Source of the DNA: Bacteroidota bacterium
GTDB taxonomy: Bacteria > Bacteroidota > Bacteroidia > AKYH767-A > JAHEYN01
Length of the DNA: 64,000 nt
Direction: 5' to 3'
Assembly (NCBI GenBank): GCA_023251555.1
Contig: JAHEYN010000002.1
Location: 1-64,000, forward strand
The notes under the pieces were generated by a model, which ran no database searches, was not told the origin of the DNA, and saw only the letters and a list, made by a program, of their open reading frames with translations. Position 1 is the stretch's first letter. Each line of letters begins with the position of its first letter. This document shows positions 25,976-34,622 of this stretch, one piece after another. A program made the position numbers and the translations under genes.

Positions 25976-27919
25976 TCATGCTTCTTTTTCCACCCAGTTC
26001 CCGTCTTCTTTTATCAGCCTTATCAGTTCATCTACGGCCTGTTCTGCAGGGATTGCTCTCTTCATCACTTCTTTCCCTCTGTACAGGGAAATTTTCCCTG
26101 GACCTACGCCTACATAGCCATAATCGGCATCGGCCATTTCTCCAGGCCCGTTTACGATACAGCCCATGATACCTATTTTCACCCCTTTCAGGTGGTCTGT
26201 ACGTTTGCGGATTTTCGCAGTGGTTTCCTGGAGATCAAATAAGGTGCGGCCACAGGAAGGGCAGGAGATGTATTCTGTTTTAGAGATCCTGGTCCTGGTT
26301 GCCTGAAGAATCCCGAACCCAAGCGGATTCGTTACGGAAGGGGAAAACTTCCCTCGGGTGCTTATCCATATTCCATCACCGAACCCATCGAGCAATAGTC
26401 CCCCGAAATCAGAAGAAGCATATAAACGCAGACATTCCTCGTCAGGCAGGTTGTAATCCCTGCGGATGATAACGGGAATCCGGCACTTCTGCTGTTGCAG
26501 TTCTATAAAGATCCTTCTTTGCTCAGCCATTCCATGCCGGTTCTCCGTCGTTATGACGAGGATGACATTCTCTTTTAATTTTTTCAGAGGGAAGGATTCC
26601 GGATCTCTAACAAGTGAAATATCTGCTATTACAAAATTGAGGTCTTCCGATTTTTCTTTTGCTTCAAAATATTCTTTGCCATTGAAAAGAGGATAACGTC
26701 CGGACTTTTTATTTGCCTTCCACGTTTTATAATCATATATAATGCCCAGTGTACCAGGAGTTTCAAAGTCAATAATCCGGGACCCTGCATAAAGATAATC
26801 GCAGGCCTGTTCAGTAATATTCCATTTGTCAAGAGGAACAGAATAATGATATCCCGCGGGGGAAAGGGAGGCTTCGGTAAGTTGTTCTTTTCCTGAACTG
26901 AAGTCTGTTAATACAACAGGCGGGTGGCCCCCCCCTGTGTTAAACACCTCGCGTGAATGTTTGCGATCGTATTCGAATGGGTTGTAAGGCAGCTTCCCGT
27001 TTATTTCGGGGATAGGATTATGTTTTCGGTATGAACTGTATTTTGCAGCGATGACTTTTGCAACAGGGATTTCAAACTCCGGATCTTCTGTAAGCGAGAC
27101 ACGAATTGTGTCGCCGAGACCGTCTTCAAGCAGAGTGCCGATTCCTGCGGCAGACTTTATCCTTCCGTCTTCTCCTTCGCCGGCCTCCGTAACTCCCAGG
27201 TGGAGCGGGTAATTTCTTCCGGCCTCCATCATCCGGTGAACCAGGAGGCGGTATGCCTGCACCATTACCCGGGTATTGCTCGCTTTCATTGAGAGGACAA
27301 TATCAAAGTAATTATTCTCTTCACAGATGGCAACAAATTCCAGCGCTGATTCAACCATCCCGAGAGGACTGTCGCCGTAGCGGCTCATGATCCTGTCGGA
27401 CAGTGACCCATGATTGGTCCCGATGCGCATGGCAGTTCCATACTCCTTGCATATTTTTACCAGGGGAGTAAAACGTTCTCTTATTCTTTCCAGTTCTGCC
27501 CTGTAAGTGTCTTCACTATACTCAATAGCCTCAAACTTTTTTTTATCGGCATAATTGCCGGGATTTATCCTTACTTTCTCAACAATTCTGGCAGCGGTTT
27601 CGGCAGCATTCGGGGTAAAATGAATGTCTGCCACAAGGGGAGTGTCGTATCCTCTTTTTCGAAGTTCTTTTTTTATCTCAGCAAGATTCTCAGCTTCGTT
27701 GATGCTGGGAGCCGTGATACGCACCAGTTCACAGCCCGCTTCGATCATCCTTATAGATTGCTCAACTGTCGCCATGGTATTCATGGTGTCGGTTGTGGTC
27801 ATGGACTGTATGCGGAAGGGGTTACGGCCTCCAATGCCAAGGGTTCCAGCCTTTACTTCACGGGTGTGAAAACGTGAGTAGGAAACAAGACTGTTACAAT
27901 ATTGAAAGGGGGATGGCAT
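25976..27919 (-). CDS. ispG: 4-hydroxy-3-methylbut-2-enyl diphosphate synthase (long, insert-bearing form)
   Basis: IspG (GcpE) makes HMBPP from MEcPP in the non-mevalonate isoprenoid pathway using a 4Fe-4S cluster. This 647-residue version has the TIM barrel (about 15-290, with IQSMTTTDTMNTMATVEQ and RIGTNHGSLSDR), a long central insert domain (about 300-540) as in plants and Bacteroidota, and the cluster domain. The cluster Cys residues are seen in YISCPSCGRTLFD and GCIVNGPGEMADADYG. I start it at the ATG 27919, because a good promoter lies at 27934-27964 and excludes the upstream GTG at 27931 as the main start. It converges with dusB. All visible catalytic residues are present. Confidence 0.96.
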   Translation of the reverse strand: MPSPFQYCNSLVSYSRFHTREVKAGTLGIGGRNPFRIQSMTTTDTMNTMATVEQSIRMIEAGCELVRITAPSINEAENLAEIKKELRKRGYDTPLVADIHFTPNAAETAARIVEKVRINPGNYADKKKFEAIEYSEDTYRAELERIRERFTPLVKICKEYGTAMRIGTNHGSLSDRIMSRYGDSPLGMVESALEFVAICEENNYFDIVLSMKASNTRVMVQAYRLLVHRMMEAGRNYPLHLGVTEAGEGEDGRIKSAAGIGTLLEDGLGDTIRVSLTEDPEFEIPVAKVIAAKYSSYRKHNPIPEINGKLPYNPFEYDRKHSREVFNTGGGHPPVVLTDFSSGKEQLTEASLSPAGYHYSVPLDKWNITEQACDYLYAGSRIIDFETPGTLGIIYDYKTWKANKKSGRYPLFNGKEYFEAKEKSEDLNFVIADISLVRDPESFPLKKLKENVILVITTENRHGMAEQRRIFIELQQQKCRIPVIIRRDYNLPDEECLRLYASSDFGGLLLDGFGDGIWISTRGKFSPSVTNPLGFGILQATRTRISKTEYISCPSCGRTLFDLQETTAKIRKRTDHLKGVKIGIMGCIVNGPGEMADADYGYVGVGPGKISLYRGKEVMKRAIPAEQAVDELIRLIKEDGNWVEKEA

Positions 27920-27933
27920 GCTGTAAGACACAG

Positions 27934-27964
27934 CAAAGCTAAGGAAATTGGCTCAGCAGGGCAA
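27934..27964 (-). promoter_or_regulatory. predicted promoter for ispG
   Basis: On the minus strand TTG (27964-27962), a 20-base spacer and TAGCTTTG (27941-27934) match the Bacteroidota consensus. The ATG at 27919 lies 14 bases downstream. Confidence 0.65.
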
Positions 27965-27973
27965 AAGGGGAGA

Positions 27974-28639
27974 TTACTCCTTGATCATTTTCTGCATGGA
28001 TGTATGTCCGCCTTTTTCGTGAATTTCAATAAAATAAACTCCCTGGACCAGGGAAGCAACATCAACAGAATTGCGGGTTAAAGAAGTCCGGAACAATTCC
28101 CGCCCTGCCATATCGAGGATTCTTACCCGGTCAATATTTCTGTCGGGAGAAGCAATAATGAATTCACGGCTGGCAGGATTAGGGCTTATGAGGATGGTTT
28201 CACGCTTTTTAAATTCATTTAGCCCGGAAATATCAATTACGTAAACCGATGTGACGGCAGAGTCTGCAGTTGGGACCACCCCTGCTCCATCAGTAGGCCA
28301 TACCACCACAATATTGATTCCCGGGACAAATCCTTTGACAGGATTGTATTCGTAACTGCTGTCTGAGTATATAGTCGTATCCGCCGGCTGCATGGAAACA
28401 GAAAGTACAGTATCAAGGATTACAGCCTGGTTATTATTTACCATCTGGTAGAGGTAAAAATTTCCGTTGAATGCTGCGTTCCCTTTATTCTGCACTCCTA
28501 TCTTTAGCAGATAATCCGTATAGTTATAAACAGTGTCAGAGATGCCAAGGTATGAGATACCAAGGCTTTGGGCCCTGATACCTCCGGAAAGGCAGAGGAA
28601 GGGAATAATAGAAATGAAACTGCGGAATATGTTTTTCAT
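27974..28639 (-). CDS. small T9SS-sorted secreted protein
   Basis: A 221-residue protein from the ATG at 28639, which begins a clear signal peptide (MKNIFRSFISIIPFLCLSGG, cleavage near RAQS). The middle (about residues 25-135) is a single beta-sandwich-like domain resembling CARDB/Ig-like folds (YLLKIGVQNKGNAAFNGNFY). The end has ISPNPASREFIIASP, VRILDMAGRELFR, GVYFIEI and KMIKE, a type A sorting domain. The longer reading from 28669 only adds residues before the signal peptide. A minus-strand TATATTTG at 28658-28665 is its likely -7 box. It is divergent from helical-repeat paralog 2 (99-bp gap). Confidence 0.85.
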   Translation of the reverse strand: MKNIFRSFISIIPFLCLSGGIRAQSLGISYLGISDTVYNYTDYLLKIGVQNKGNAAFNGNFYLYQMVNNNQAVILDTVLSVSMQPADTTIYSDSSYEYNPVKGFVPGINIVVVWPTDGAGVVPTADSAVTSVYVIDISGLNEFKKRETILISPNPASREFIIASPDRNIDRVRILDMAGRELFRTSLTRNSVDVASLVQGVYFIEIHEKGGHTSMQKMIKE

Positions 28640-28657
28640 AATCATCAAGAATTTATA

Positions 28658-28665
28658 CAAATATA
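28658..28665 (-). promoter_or_regulatory. -7 element for the 27974-28639 gene
   Basis: The minus strand reads TATATTTG, an exact TAnnTTTG match, 19 bases before the chosen ATG. It overlaps the longer possible reading frame, which therefore cannot start upstream of it. Confidence 0.55.
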
Positions 28666-28738
28666 ACAAGGAATTTTGCCGGGTTGAAATAATAATCGTA
28701 TTTTTCTTACCTGTTCAAAGACATATAATTTTCTGGTT

Positions 28739-30208
28739 ATGGATATATTACCTCAACTGATAGGCGTCCTGAATAAGGAAGATATCCGCTATTTCAAGCT
28801 TTTTGCTTCCCGTTTCGACACCGGCGATGCACGTAAGGATATTCAGCTTTTTGATTATATAAAGAAATCGGGAGAGCAGTATGAAGAAGAAAAAATAGTA
28901 GAACAACTGGGGTACAAAGATAAAAATGCTTTTTACCGTCTCAGGCACCGCCTCATAGAGGATATCGGGAAGAGCCTCGTCATCCAGCATTATGATGATA
29001 ATGAGATGATGTATATTTTTCACTGTCTCTCTCTTGAGAAGTACTTTTTCGGGAAAAATAATTTCCGTCTTGCCCTGCGGTTTCTTAAAAAAGCTGAAAC
29101 CGAAGCACAGAAAATAGAAAATTATGAACTCCTGGACCTTGTGTATGGGGAGTATATTAACCTTTCCCACGAAATTGTTTCGATTGATCCGGAAGAATAT
29201 ATCGGGAAACGGCGCAAAAACAGGGAGCAGCTTAACCTGTTCAGGCAGATAGGAGATATAGTGGCTGCCGTCAATTACCGCCTCAAAATCACCCAAAACT
29301 TTGACGGGCATGAAGCTCCCGTCCTTAAACTCCTTGAAAAAACTGTCAGTGAGTTCTCCCATGACCCCTCAATCAGGAAAAGTCCCAAACTGAAATTCCA
29401 GATTTATTCTGCAGTGAGTAAAATATTACTCCAGAGGCGGGATTACAAAACCCTTGAGAATTATCTCCTGAAAACATATAAGCAATTTGAGAAAGAACAA
29501 TTATTTAATAAAGCCAGCCATGATATAAAGCTGCAAATGCTCTCCTACATTGTGAATGCATTGTTCAAAAATTCAAAAATTAAAGCCTCTCTCGAATATG
29601 CAGAGAAACTGAAAAAAGCAATGGAGGAATATAACAGCATACGTTATGACAAGTACCTGTTCTTTTATTATAACTCTCTTGTAATCAATTACTCAGTGCT
29701 CGATAAAGACAAGGCCATAAGTATCCTGGAGGAACTTAAAAATAATGAACAGTTGAAGAAAAGCTCTTTTTATGAACTGTTTGTTTATCTCAACCTTGCC
29801 ATTCTGTGGTTTGATAAAGGAGAATTTCATAAATCCATCAAAAATCTCAATAAGCTTTACCTGCACCATAATTATAAGAATACTGACCATGCCCTTAAGT
29901 TTAAAATTGCAATTGCGGAACTGATGATAAGGTATGAATTGCAGGACTTTGATTTTCTTGAACATAAGATAGGACAGATAAAAAAAGAGTACCGGGTGTT
30001 TTTCCCCCGTGAAGAACATAATAGAGAAAAGAGATTTATTCAACTGCTCGATGAAATGATAATTACAGACAGCATCCTGAAAGACAAAACCTTACTGAAG
30101 AAAATCAATGAATTTATCCGTGACAGGGAAAACACCCAGGATGATGCGGAAATTATTAATTACAACGATTGGCTGAAAAGTAAAATAGCTCCCGCAGGCA
30201 GAAGTTGA
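28739..30208 (+). CDS. uncharacterised helical-repeat protein, paralog 2 (divergent member)
   Basis: The 489-residue soluble, Lys/Glu-rich, all-helical protein has no signal peptide. It is the most distant of four related proteins in the window. It keeps the N-terminal pattern LIGVLNKEDIRYFKLFASR (about residues 7-25), TPR-like units such as FDKGEFHKSIKNLNKLYL, the LMIRYELQD element (about 398-406) and the C-terminal INYNDWLKSKI (about 473-483). It sits between two T9SS cargo genes: divergent from 27974-28639 and 96 bases upstream of the PKD protein at 30305. A TAATTTTC box at 28726-28733 is only five bases from the ATG, so the message may be nearly leaderless. Function unknown. Confidence 0.82.
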   Translation: MDILPQLIGVLNKEDIRYFKLFASRFDTGDARKDIQLFDYIKKSGEQYEEEKIVEQLGYKDKNAFYRLRHRLIEDIGKSLVIQHYDDNEMMYIFHCLSLEKYFFGKNNFRLALRFLKKAETEAQKIENYELLDLVYGEYINLSHEIVSIDPEEYIGKRRKNREQLNLFRQIGDIVAAVNYRLKITQNFDGHEAPVLKLLEKTVSEFSHDPSIRKSPKLKFQIYSAVSKILLQRRDYKTLENYLLKTYKQFEKEQLFNKASHDIKLQMLSYIVNALFKNSKIKASLEYAEKLKKAMEEYNSIRYDKYLFFYYNSLVINYSVLDKDKAISILEELKNNEQLKKSSFYELFVYLNLAILWFDKGEFHKSIKNLNKLYLHHNYKNTDHALKFKIAIAELMIRYELQDFDFLEHKIGQIKKEYRVFFPREEHNREKRFIQLLDEMIITDSILKDKTLLKKINEFIRDRENTQDDAEIINYNDWLKSKIAPAGRS

Positions 30209-30260
30209 ACACGTAAGAAAAAAGCAATTTCTGTTTTATCCGGAAAAGAACAATGTGCAC

Positions 30261-30293
30261 TTTTGACACCTGAAAATACTCCCGTTATCTTTA
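30261..30293 (+). promoter_or_regulatory. predicted promoter for the PKD/T9SS gene at 30305
   Basis: TTTTG at 30261-30265 and TATCTTTA at 30286-30293 are spaced by 20 bases. This shows that the possible TTG start at 30263 is really the -33 element. Confidence 0.6.
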
Positions 30294-30304
30294 AAATTAA
30301 AAAT

Positions 30305-32647
30305 ATGAAAACGCCACTGCTAAGAAAGCTGATTGTAAAGCCGGCTGGTTATTGTGTCCTGTTATTTGTTTTGTTCGCAAACATTGCCGGGGCACAGCAA
30401 AGCACCTGCTCTGCAGCATTTAACTACACTCCCGACAGCACCGGCTACGGAGTTTATTTTCAGGATGCCTCCACGGGAAACAGTCCGACATACTGGCACT
30501 GGGACTTTGGGGACGGAGATACTTCTTCACAGCCTAATCCGTATCACGTATATAATGTAAATGCAGGGACATATAATGTTTGCCTCTATATTTCAGATTC
30601 TGCTACCGGGTGTTTCAGTTCTTTCTGTGATTCTGTATATTTTGGTACGGGGGTAATTTCCAATTGCCAGGCCTACTTTAGTGCTACTGTTGACACAAGC
30701 GGAATGACTTTCTTCTTCAATGGTTATTTTTCATCCAACTATACAAACGCAACTATATGGAGTTGGGACTTTGGAGATGGATCAACAGATACCGTTCAGA
30801 ATCCCGTTCACACTTATGCAAGTCCGGGTACATACTATGTTACTCTTAGTGCATCTGACTCTTCAGGGTGCACAGGTACATGGACCAGCCCCGTTACCAC
30901 CGGCGCGTACACCACCGGCGGGGGAGGGAATAATAAATATGTTCAGATCTATTATGCTTTTGATTCTCTTGGCGGGCCGACCTGCCCGACCCCTGTAAGC
31001 GTGGGCTTTTTTATGTATGGCACGGCAGTTGGATACAATTCCGCCGACACGCTTACCCTTGAGGTAAATTTCGGCGACGGGACATCCTCCACATCCCTGA
31101 TTCCTGTTGGGTTAAACGGTGGAATGAATGGATATATATATGGCGGCATAAACCACACCTATACTGCTGCAGGCCAGTATTCCGTACAATATATCCTTAC
31201 TGCTCCCGATAGCTCGGCAGATACGCTGGTAAACTATAATGAAGTTATTGTGGGAGATACCTGCGGAAATATTTCAGGGACTGTTTATGTTGACAGTAAT
31301 GGCGACTGTGTCTTTAATGCGGGAGATATAGCGCTCCCCTGGGAGGGTGTGGAGCTGCTTGATAATAATGGTCAATCCATTGCCTGGTCAATGACCGACA
31401 GCTCCGGCAATTATTATTTCAGCGTACCTAACAATGCAAGTTATATTGTCTCCTGCGGCGGGTACTTCTATAATTATAATAACTACACGGTTACCTGCCC
31501 TTCGGGAGGAACCTATAATGTCAGCACGTTCCCCTCATCCGGAAATGATTTTGGATGGAGCTGCCCTTCCGGCTTTGATCTTGAGGGCTCCCTCTCAGGA
31601 TGGGGATTCCGGCCCGGCGACACTGCCTATGCCTGGATTGACGTGTGGAATAACCGTTGTCTTCCGGTAAATGGAACAGTTACGCTTGTGCTTGATTCCA
31701 ATGTAACATATATAGCGTCTCCATATTCTTCCAATGCCCCTTCATCTGTTAACGGGGATACGCTTGTATGGAATTTCAGCTCTATGGGCGGAACCATGAG
31801 CTGGAATGCTTTCTGGAGTTATATAGAACTCGTTACCGATACTAATGTAGCTATAGGAGACTCTGTATGCTTTACCCTGATTGTTGATCCGGTTACGGGA
31901 GATTCTGTCCCTGCCAACAATACTGTTTATGTGTGTTTTCCTGTTTCGAACTCATGGGATCCCAATATGAAAACAGTCAGCCCCCGGGGAGCTGGGTTAA
32001 ACGGAGCTGTTCTTCCCGGTCCGTTTACATACAATGTATATTTCCAGAATACAGGGAATGCTCCTGCGTATAATATCTATGTTCTCGATACAATTGACAG
32101 TGATCTGGATATAAATTCTTTCCATGTGATATCGAGCAGTCACAGCATGAGCACGGATATTCTTCCCGGAAATGTTCTTCGTTTTAATTTCAAAAACATT
32201 ATGCTGCCGGACAGTTTATCCAATGAGCCAGCCAGCCATGGCCTTGTTACCTACACGATTAACCCGAAAAACAACCTTCAGCAGGGTACCCAGCTTACAA
32301 ACACTGCATATATTTATTTTGACTTTAATCCTGCTGTGGTTACCAATACCGTTGTAAACACTATTGATTACACACTCTCTGTTCCTGATGCGACTAAGAA
32401 GAACCTTAAAAGCCAGATAATTCTCTATCCTAATCCTGCCAGGGATGAAGTCATGCTCACCGGAATAGGTGGCCAGGGTATGAGAATTTTTATGCTTACA
32501 GATATGATGGGGAAAACAGTTATGAAGGGGGAACTTCCCTCAGGGAAAGTAAAGCTAAATCTGAAACATATCCCGGATGGCCTTTATACAATATTTGTAA
32601 TGAGTGAAGAAGGCGTTATAAGAAGCAAATTAGTGGTTGTTCATTAA
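30305..32647 (+). CDS. T9SS-sorted PKD-domain surface protein
   Basis: The 780-residue protein has a signal peptide (hydrophobic GYCVLLFVLFANIAGA). Two PKD domains carry the WDFGDG signatures (HWDFGDGDTSSQPNPYHVY; WSWDFGDGSTDTVQNPVHTY), about residues 35-200. Then come a third Ig/PKD-like domain, an SdrD/Cna-B-like domain (GNISGTVYVDSNGDCVFNAGD) and a DUF11-like repeat region (FTYNVYFQNTGNAPAYNIYV, about 575-700). The type A sorting domain ends the protein (LYPNPARDEVMLTG, LTDMMGKTVMK, GLYTIFV). The start at ATG 30305 is set by the promoter just upstream. It follows paralog 2 and ends in a strong terminator. Probably an adhesin-like surface protein; ligand unknown. Confidence 0.9.
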   Translation: MKTPLLRKLIVKPAGYCVLLFVLFANIAGAQQSTCSAAFNYTPDSTGYGVYFQDASTGNSPTYWHWDFGDGDTSSQPNPYHVYNVNAGTYNVCLYISDSATGCFSSFCDSVYFGTGVISNCQAYFSATVDTSGMTFFFNGYFSSNYTNATIWSWDFGDGSTDTVQNPVHTYASPGTYYVTLSASDSSGCTGTWTSPVTTGAYTTGGGGNNKYVQIYYAFDSLGGPTCPTPVSVGFFMYGTAVGYNSADTLTLEVNFGDGTSSTSLIPVGLNGGMNGYIYGGINHTYTAAGQYSVQYILTAPDSSADTLVNYNEVIVGDTCGNISGTVYVDSNGDCVFNAGDIALPWEGVELLDNNGQSIAWSMTDSSGNYYFSVPNNASYIVSCGGYFYNYNNYTVTCPSGGTYNVSTFPSSGNDFGWSCPSGFDLEGSLSGWGFRPGDTAYAWIDVWNNRCLPVNGTVTLVLDSNVTYIASPYSSNAPSSVNGDTLVWNFSSMGGTMSWNAFWSYIELVTDTNVAIGDSVCFTLIVDPVTGDSVPANNTVYVCFPVSNSWDPNMKTVSPRGAGLNGAVLPGPFTYNVYFQNTGNAPAYNIYVLDTIDSDLDINSFHVISSSHSMSTDILPGNVLRFNFKNIMLPDSLSNEPASHGLVTYTINPKNNLQQGTQLTNTAYIYFDFNPAVVTNTVVNTIDYTLSVPDATKKNLKSQIILYPNPARDEVMLTGIGGQGMRIFMLTDMMGKTVMKGELPSGKVKLNLKHIPDGLYTIFVMSEEGVIRSKLVVVH

Positions 32648-32666
32648 TGGTTTGGTTCTTTTCTTG

Positions 32667-32698
32667 AAAAAAGGGGCGGTTTTCAGCCGCCCCTTTTT
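32667..32698 (+). terminator. strong intrinsic terminator
   Basis: GGGGCGG (32673-32679) pairs with CCGCCCC (32687-32693), extended by flanking A-tract and T-tract pairs, and is followed by T5. It ends the PKD/T9SS transcript 20 bases after its stop codon and, with its A-tract, could also work in the other direction. Confidence 0.9.
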
Positions 32699-33060
32699 AT
32701 GCAAATATTTTTCGTTTCTTTTACGGAGATACCAGTAAAATCAACACTTTTCATTTTTTACTCCCCTGAAATTCTTTTCGTTTGGAGAAAAATAGATTTG
32801 CGGGCATGTTTTTGTTAACAGAGATTTGCGGCATGCATAAAAAAAGAAGAAGCTTTTCAGTTCAGGTAAAACAGATCATCAGTTTTAGTTTTTTAGAATC
32901 ATTTTTCTTGTTTTATGTATACTCTGCGTCTGTTCCCGGCAGGGGCAAAAGCCGGGGGCAGGGAGGCATAGGGAGCTTTTGATTGTTGCGAGAGTGATTC
33001 GTGGGATGGACAACGATCATGGCTCCCGGCCTCTGCAGGGTAAAGCGGGGAAGTTTTTCC
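32699..33060. other. 362-bp gap with no convincing gene
   Basis: No credible ORF: a 66-codon frame (32782-32982) lacks protein-like composition and a promoter. A GC-rich hairpin (CCCGGC 32935-32940 with GCCGGG 32951-32956) is the only visible structure. Composition shifts from AT-rich to GC-rich across the gap. A small RNA or a decayed gene cannot be excluded. Confidence 0.5.
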
Positions 33061-33840
33061 TCAGGTACCTGGATTTCCGCTACAGGTCAGATATTCCTCA
33101 GCGCATCTGAAAAACCCTGCGGGATTATCCGCATGGACCCAGTGCCCGGCATCCGGAACGGTAATTAATGATGATTTCGGAAAATACTCTTTGATAGTTT
33201 CCCGGTCAGAATCGGTTATGTACTGTGATAATGCTCCCCGGATAAAGAATGTTGGAATTTCACACACCTTTATATCAAAACTCCGGTCAATTGTTTCAAT
33301 GTTCCTGCTGATAGCGTCAAGATTAAATTTCCATCTCAGCTGATCTGGTTTTTCCCATTCCAGGTTTTTAAGTAAAAACTGTCTTATTGCAGGCTCCTGG
33401 ATATTTCCGGCAAGAATCTCCTCCGCTGCTTTCCGGGAATGAGTTATATTAAAGTTAACCGCCTTTAAGGCGGCAATGATTTTATCATGCTGTGGGGGAT
33501 ATGTTTTGGGGGCTATATCAACAACTACCAGCTTTTTCAGCAATTCAGGATATGTCATGGCAAACAGCATAGCCGTTTTACCTCCCATGGAGTGTCCCAT
33601 CAGGACAGCATTTTCTATCTGGTTATCAATAAAAAGTTCATGAAGGTCTTCAGCCATCAGTTTATAATCCCACTCATTGCTGTGAGGAGATTGACCATGG
33701 TTGCGCTGGTCAACGAGAAAGACGGAATATTTTTCAGACAGTTTCTTACCCACTGTATGCCAGTTATCTGAGATCCCGAACAATCCGTGTAAGATTACAA
33801 AAGGGGGACCGCTTCCCATTTTCTTAAAGAAAAGTTTCAT
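33061..33840 (-). CDS. alpha/beta-hydrolase (YbfF-like esterase)
   Basis: The 259-residue cytoplasmic protein has an alpha/beta-hydrolase fold. The oxyanion region is FVILHGLFGISDNW (about residues 14-27), then DQRNHGQSPHS, the nucleophile elbow GHSMGG (Ser84) and the catalytic His in PDAGHWVHADNP near the end. This set resembles the YbfF group of acyl esterases. It lies six bases downstream of pdxJ on the same strand and is probably co-transcribed. The natural substrate is not known. Confidence 0.88.
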   Translation of the reverse strand: MKLFFKKMGSGPPFVILHGLFGISDNWHTVGKKLSEKYSVFLVDQRNHGQSPHSNEWDYKLMAEDLHELFIDNQIENAVLMGHSMGGKTAMLFAMTYPELLKKLVVVDIAPKTYPPQHDKIIAALKAVNFNITHSRKAAEEILAGNIQEPAIRQFLLKNLEWEKPDQLRWKFNLDAISRNIETIDRSFDIKVCEIPTFFIRGALSQYITDSDRETIKEYFPKSSLITVPDAGHWVHADNPAGFFRCAEEYLTCSGNPGT

Positions 33841-33846
33841 ATAAAA

Positions 33847-34560
33847 TTATTTTAACCGGCGTAAATAAAGTGGTATTGTGTTTTCCAGGCCGTAGTAAAG
33901 GGAATCACTTATCAATGCGTGTCCTATTGATACTTCAAGGAGTCCGGGAATATGCTGCTTAAAAAATGCAAGGTTTTCAAGATTAAGATCATGTCCGGCA
34001 TTCAAGCCAAGTCCTGCAGCATTTGCAGTCGTGGCTGCCTTTATATATGGCGCGATGGCTTTGTCTCTGTTATTATTGTATTGTATTGCATAATCTTCTG
34101 TATAGAGTTCTATCCTGTCAGTGCCTGCTTCGGCTGCTTTTTCTATCATTCCCGGATTTGTTTCCATAAAAAGGGAAGTTCTGATCCTGTGTGATTTCAG
34201 CGCAGAGATCACTTCTTTCAAAAAAGAGAAATGTTTTTTTGTATCCCATCCTGCATTTGAGGTAAGAACTTCGGGCGGGTCGGGGACTAATGTTACCTGA
34301 TCGGGCAGGATTTCCGTTACCAGGGAAAGGAATTTTGGGGAAGGATATCCTTCAATATTGAATTCAGTGGTAATAAGCGGTTTAAGATCATAAACATCTT
34401 TGTACCGTATATGACGTTCGTCGGGCCGTGGATGTACTGTAATCCCTTCTGCCCCGTACTTCTGGCAGTCAGAAGCAACTTGCAGCAGGTTGGGAATATT
34501 TCCACCGCGTGCATTCCGGAGAGTAGCTATTTTATTAATATTTACACTAAGTTTCGCCAC
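33847..34560 (-). CDS. pdxJ: pyridoxine 5'-phosphate synthase
   Basis: PdxJ condenses 1-deoxyxylulose 5-phosphate and aminoacetone 3-phosphate to pyridoxine 5'-phosphate in the DXP-dependent B6 pathway. The start is the GTG at 34560, giving 237 residues, the usual family length, with the N-terminus AKLSVNINKIATLRNARGG. An upstream TTG/ATG reading to 34617 runs through the promoter. Visible family motifs are GITVHPRPDERHI, the Glu in TEFNIEG, RIELYTEDYA and GLNAGHDLN (substrate phosphate loop). It precedes the esterase and is divergent from the CBS-domain gene, sharing a promoter region where the two -7 boxes nearly touch. Confidence 0.93.
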   Translation of the reverse strand: MAKLSVNINKIATLRNARGGNIPNLLQVASDCQKYGAEGITVHPRPDERHIRYKDVYDLKPLITTEFNIEGYPSPKFLSLVTEILPDQVTLVPDPPEVLTSNAGWDTKKHFSFLKEVISALKSHRIRTSLFMETNPGMIEKAAEAGTDRIELYTEDYAIQYNNNRDKAIAPYIKAATTANAAGLGLNAGHDLNLENLAFFKQHIPGLLEVSIGHALISDSLYYGLENTIPLYLRRLK

Positions 34561-34565
34561 AGGCC

Positions 34566-34592
34566 TTGTTTTGTGCAAAATTAGTAAATTTG
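34566..34592. promoter_or_regulatory. overlapping divergent promoters of pdxJ and the CBS gene
   Basis: TAATTTTG on the minus strand (34583-34576) and TAAATTTG on the plus strand (34585-34592) both match TAnnTTTG and are one base apart. A plus-strand TTG at 34566-34568 gives a 16-base spacer. Polymerase could load in only one direction at a time. Confidence 0.6.
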
Positions 34593-34622
34593 ACGGGGAT
34601 AGGATTTGATATAACATTTATA

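Noticed and set aside
30263-30304. TTG start for the PKD/T9SS gene
   Set aside because: The TTG is part of a -33 promoter element, and the real signal peptide starts at ATG 30305.
32782-32982. 66-codon frame after the PKD gene
   Set aside because: No promoter, no family resemblance, Phe/Ser/Lys-rich low-complexity translation.
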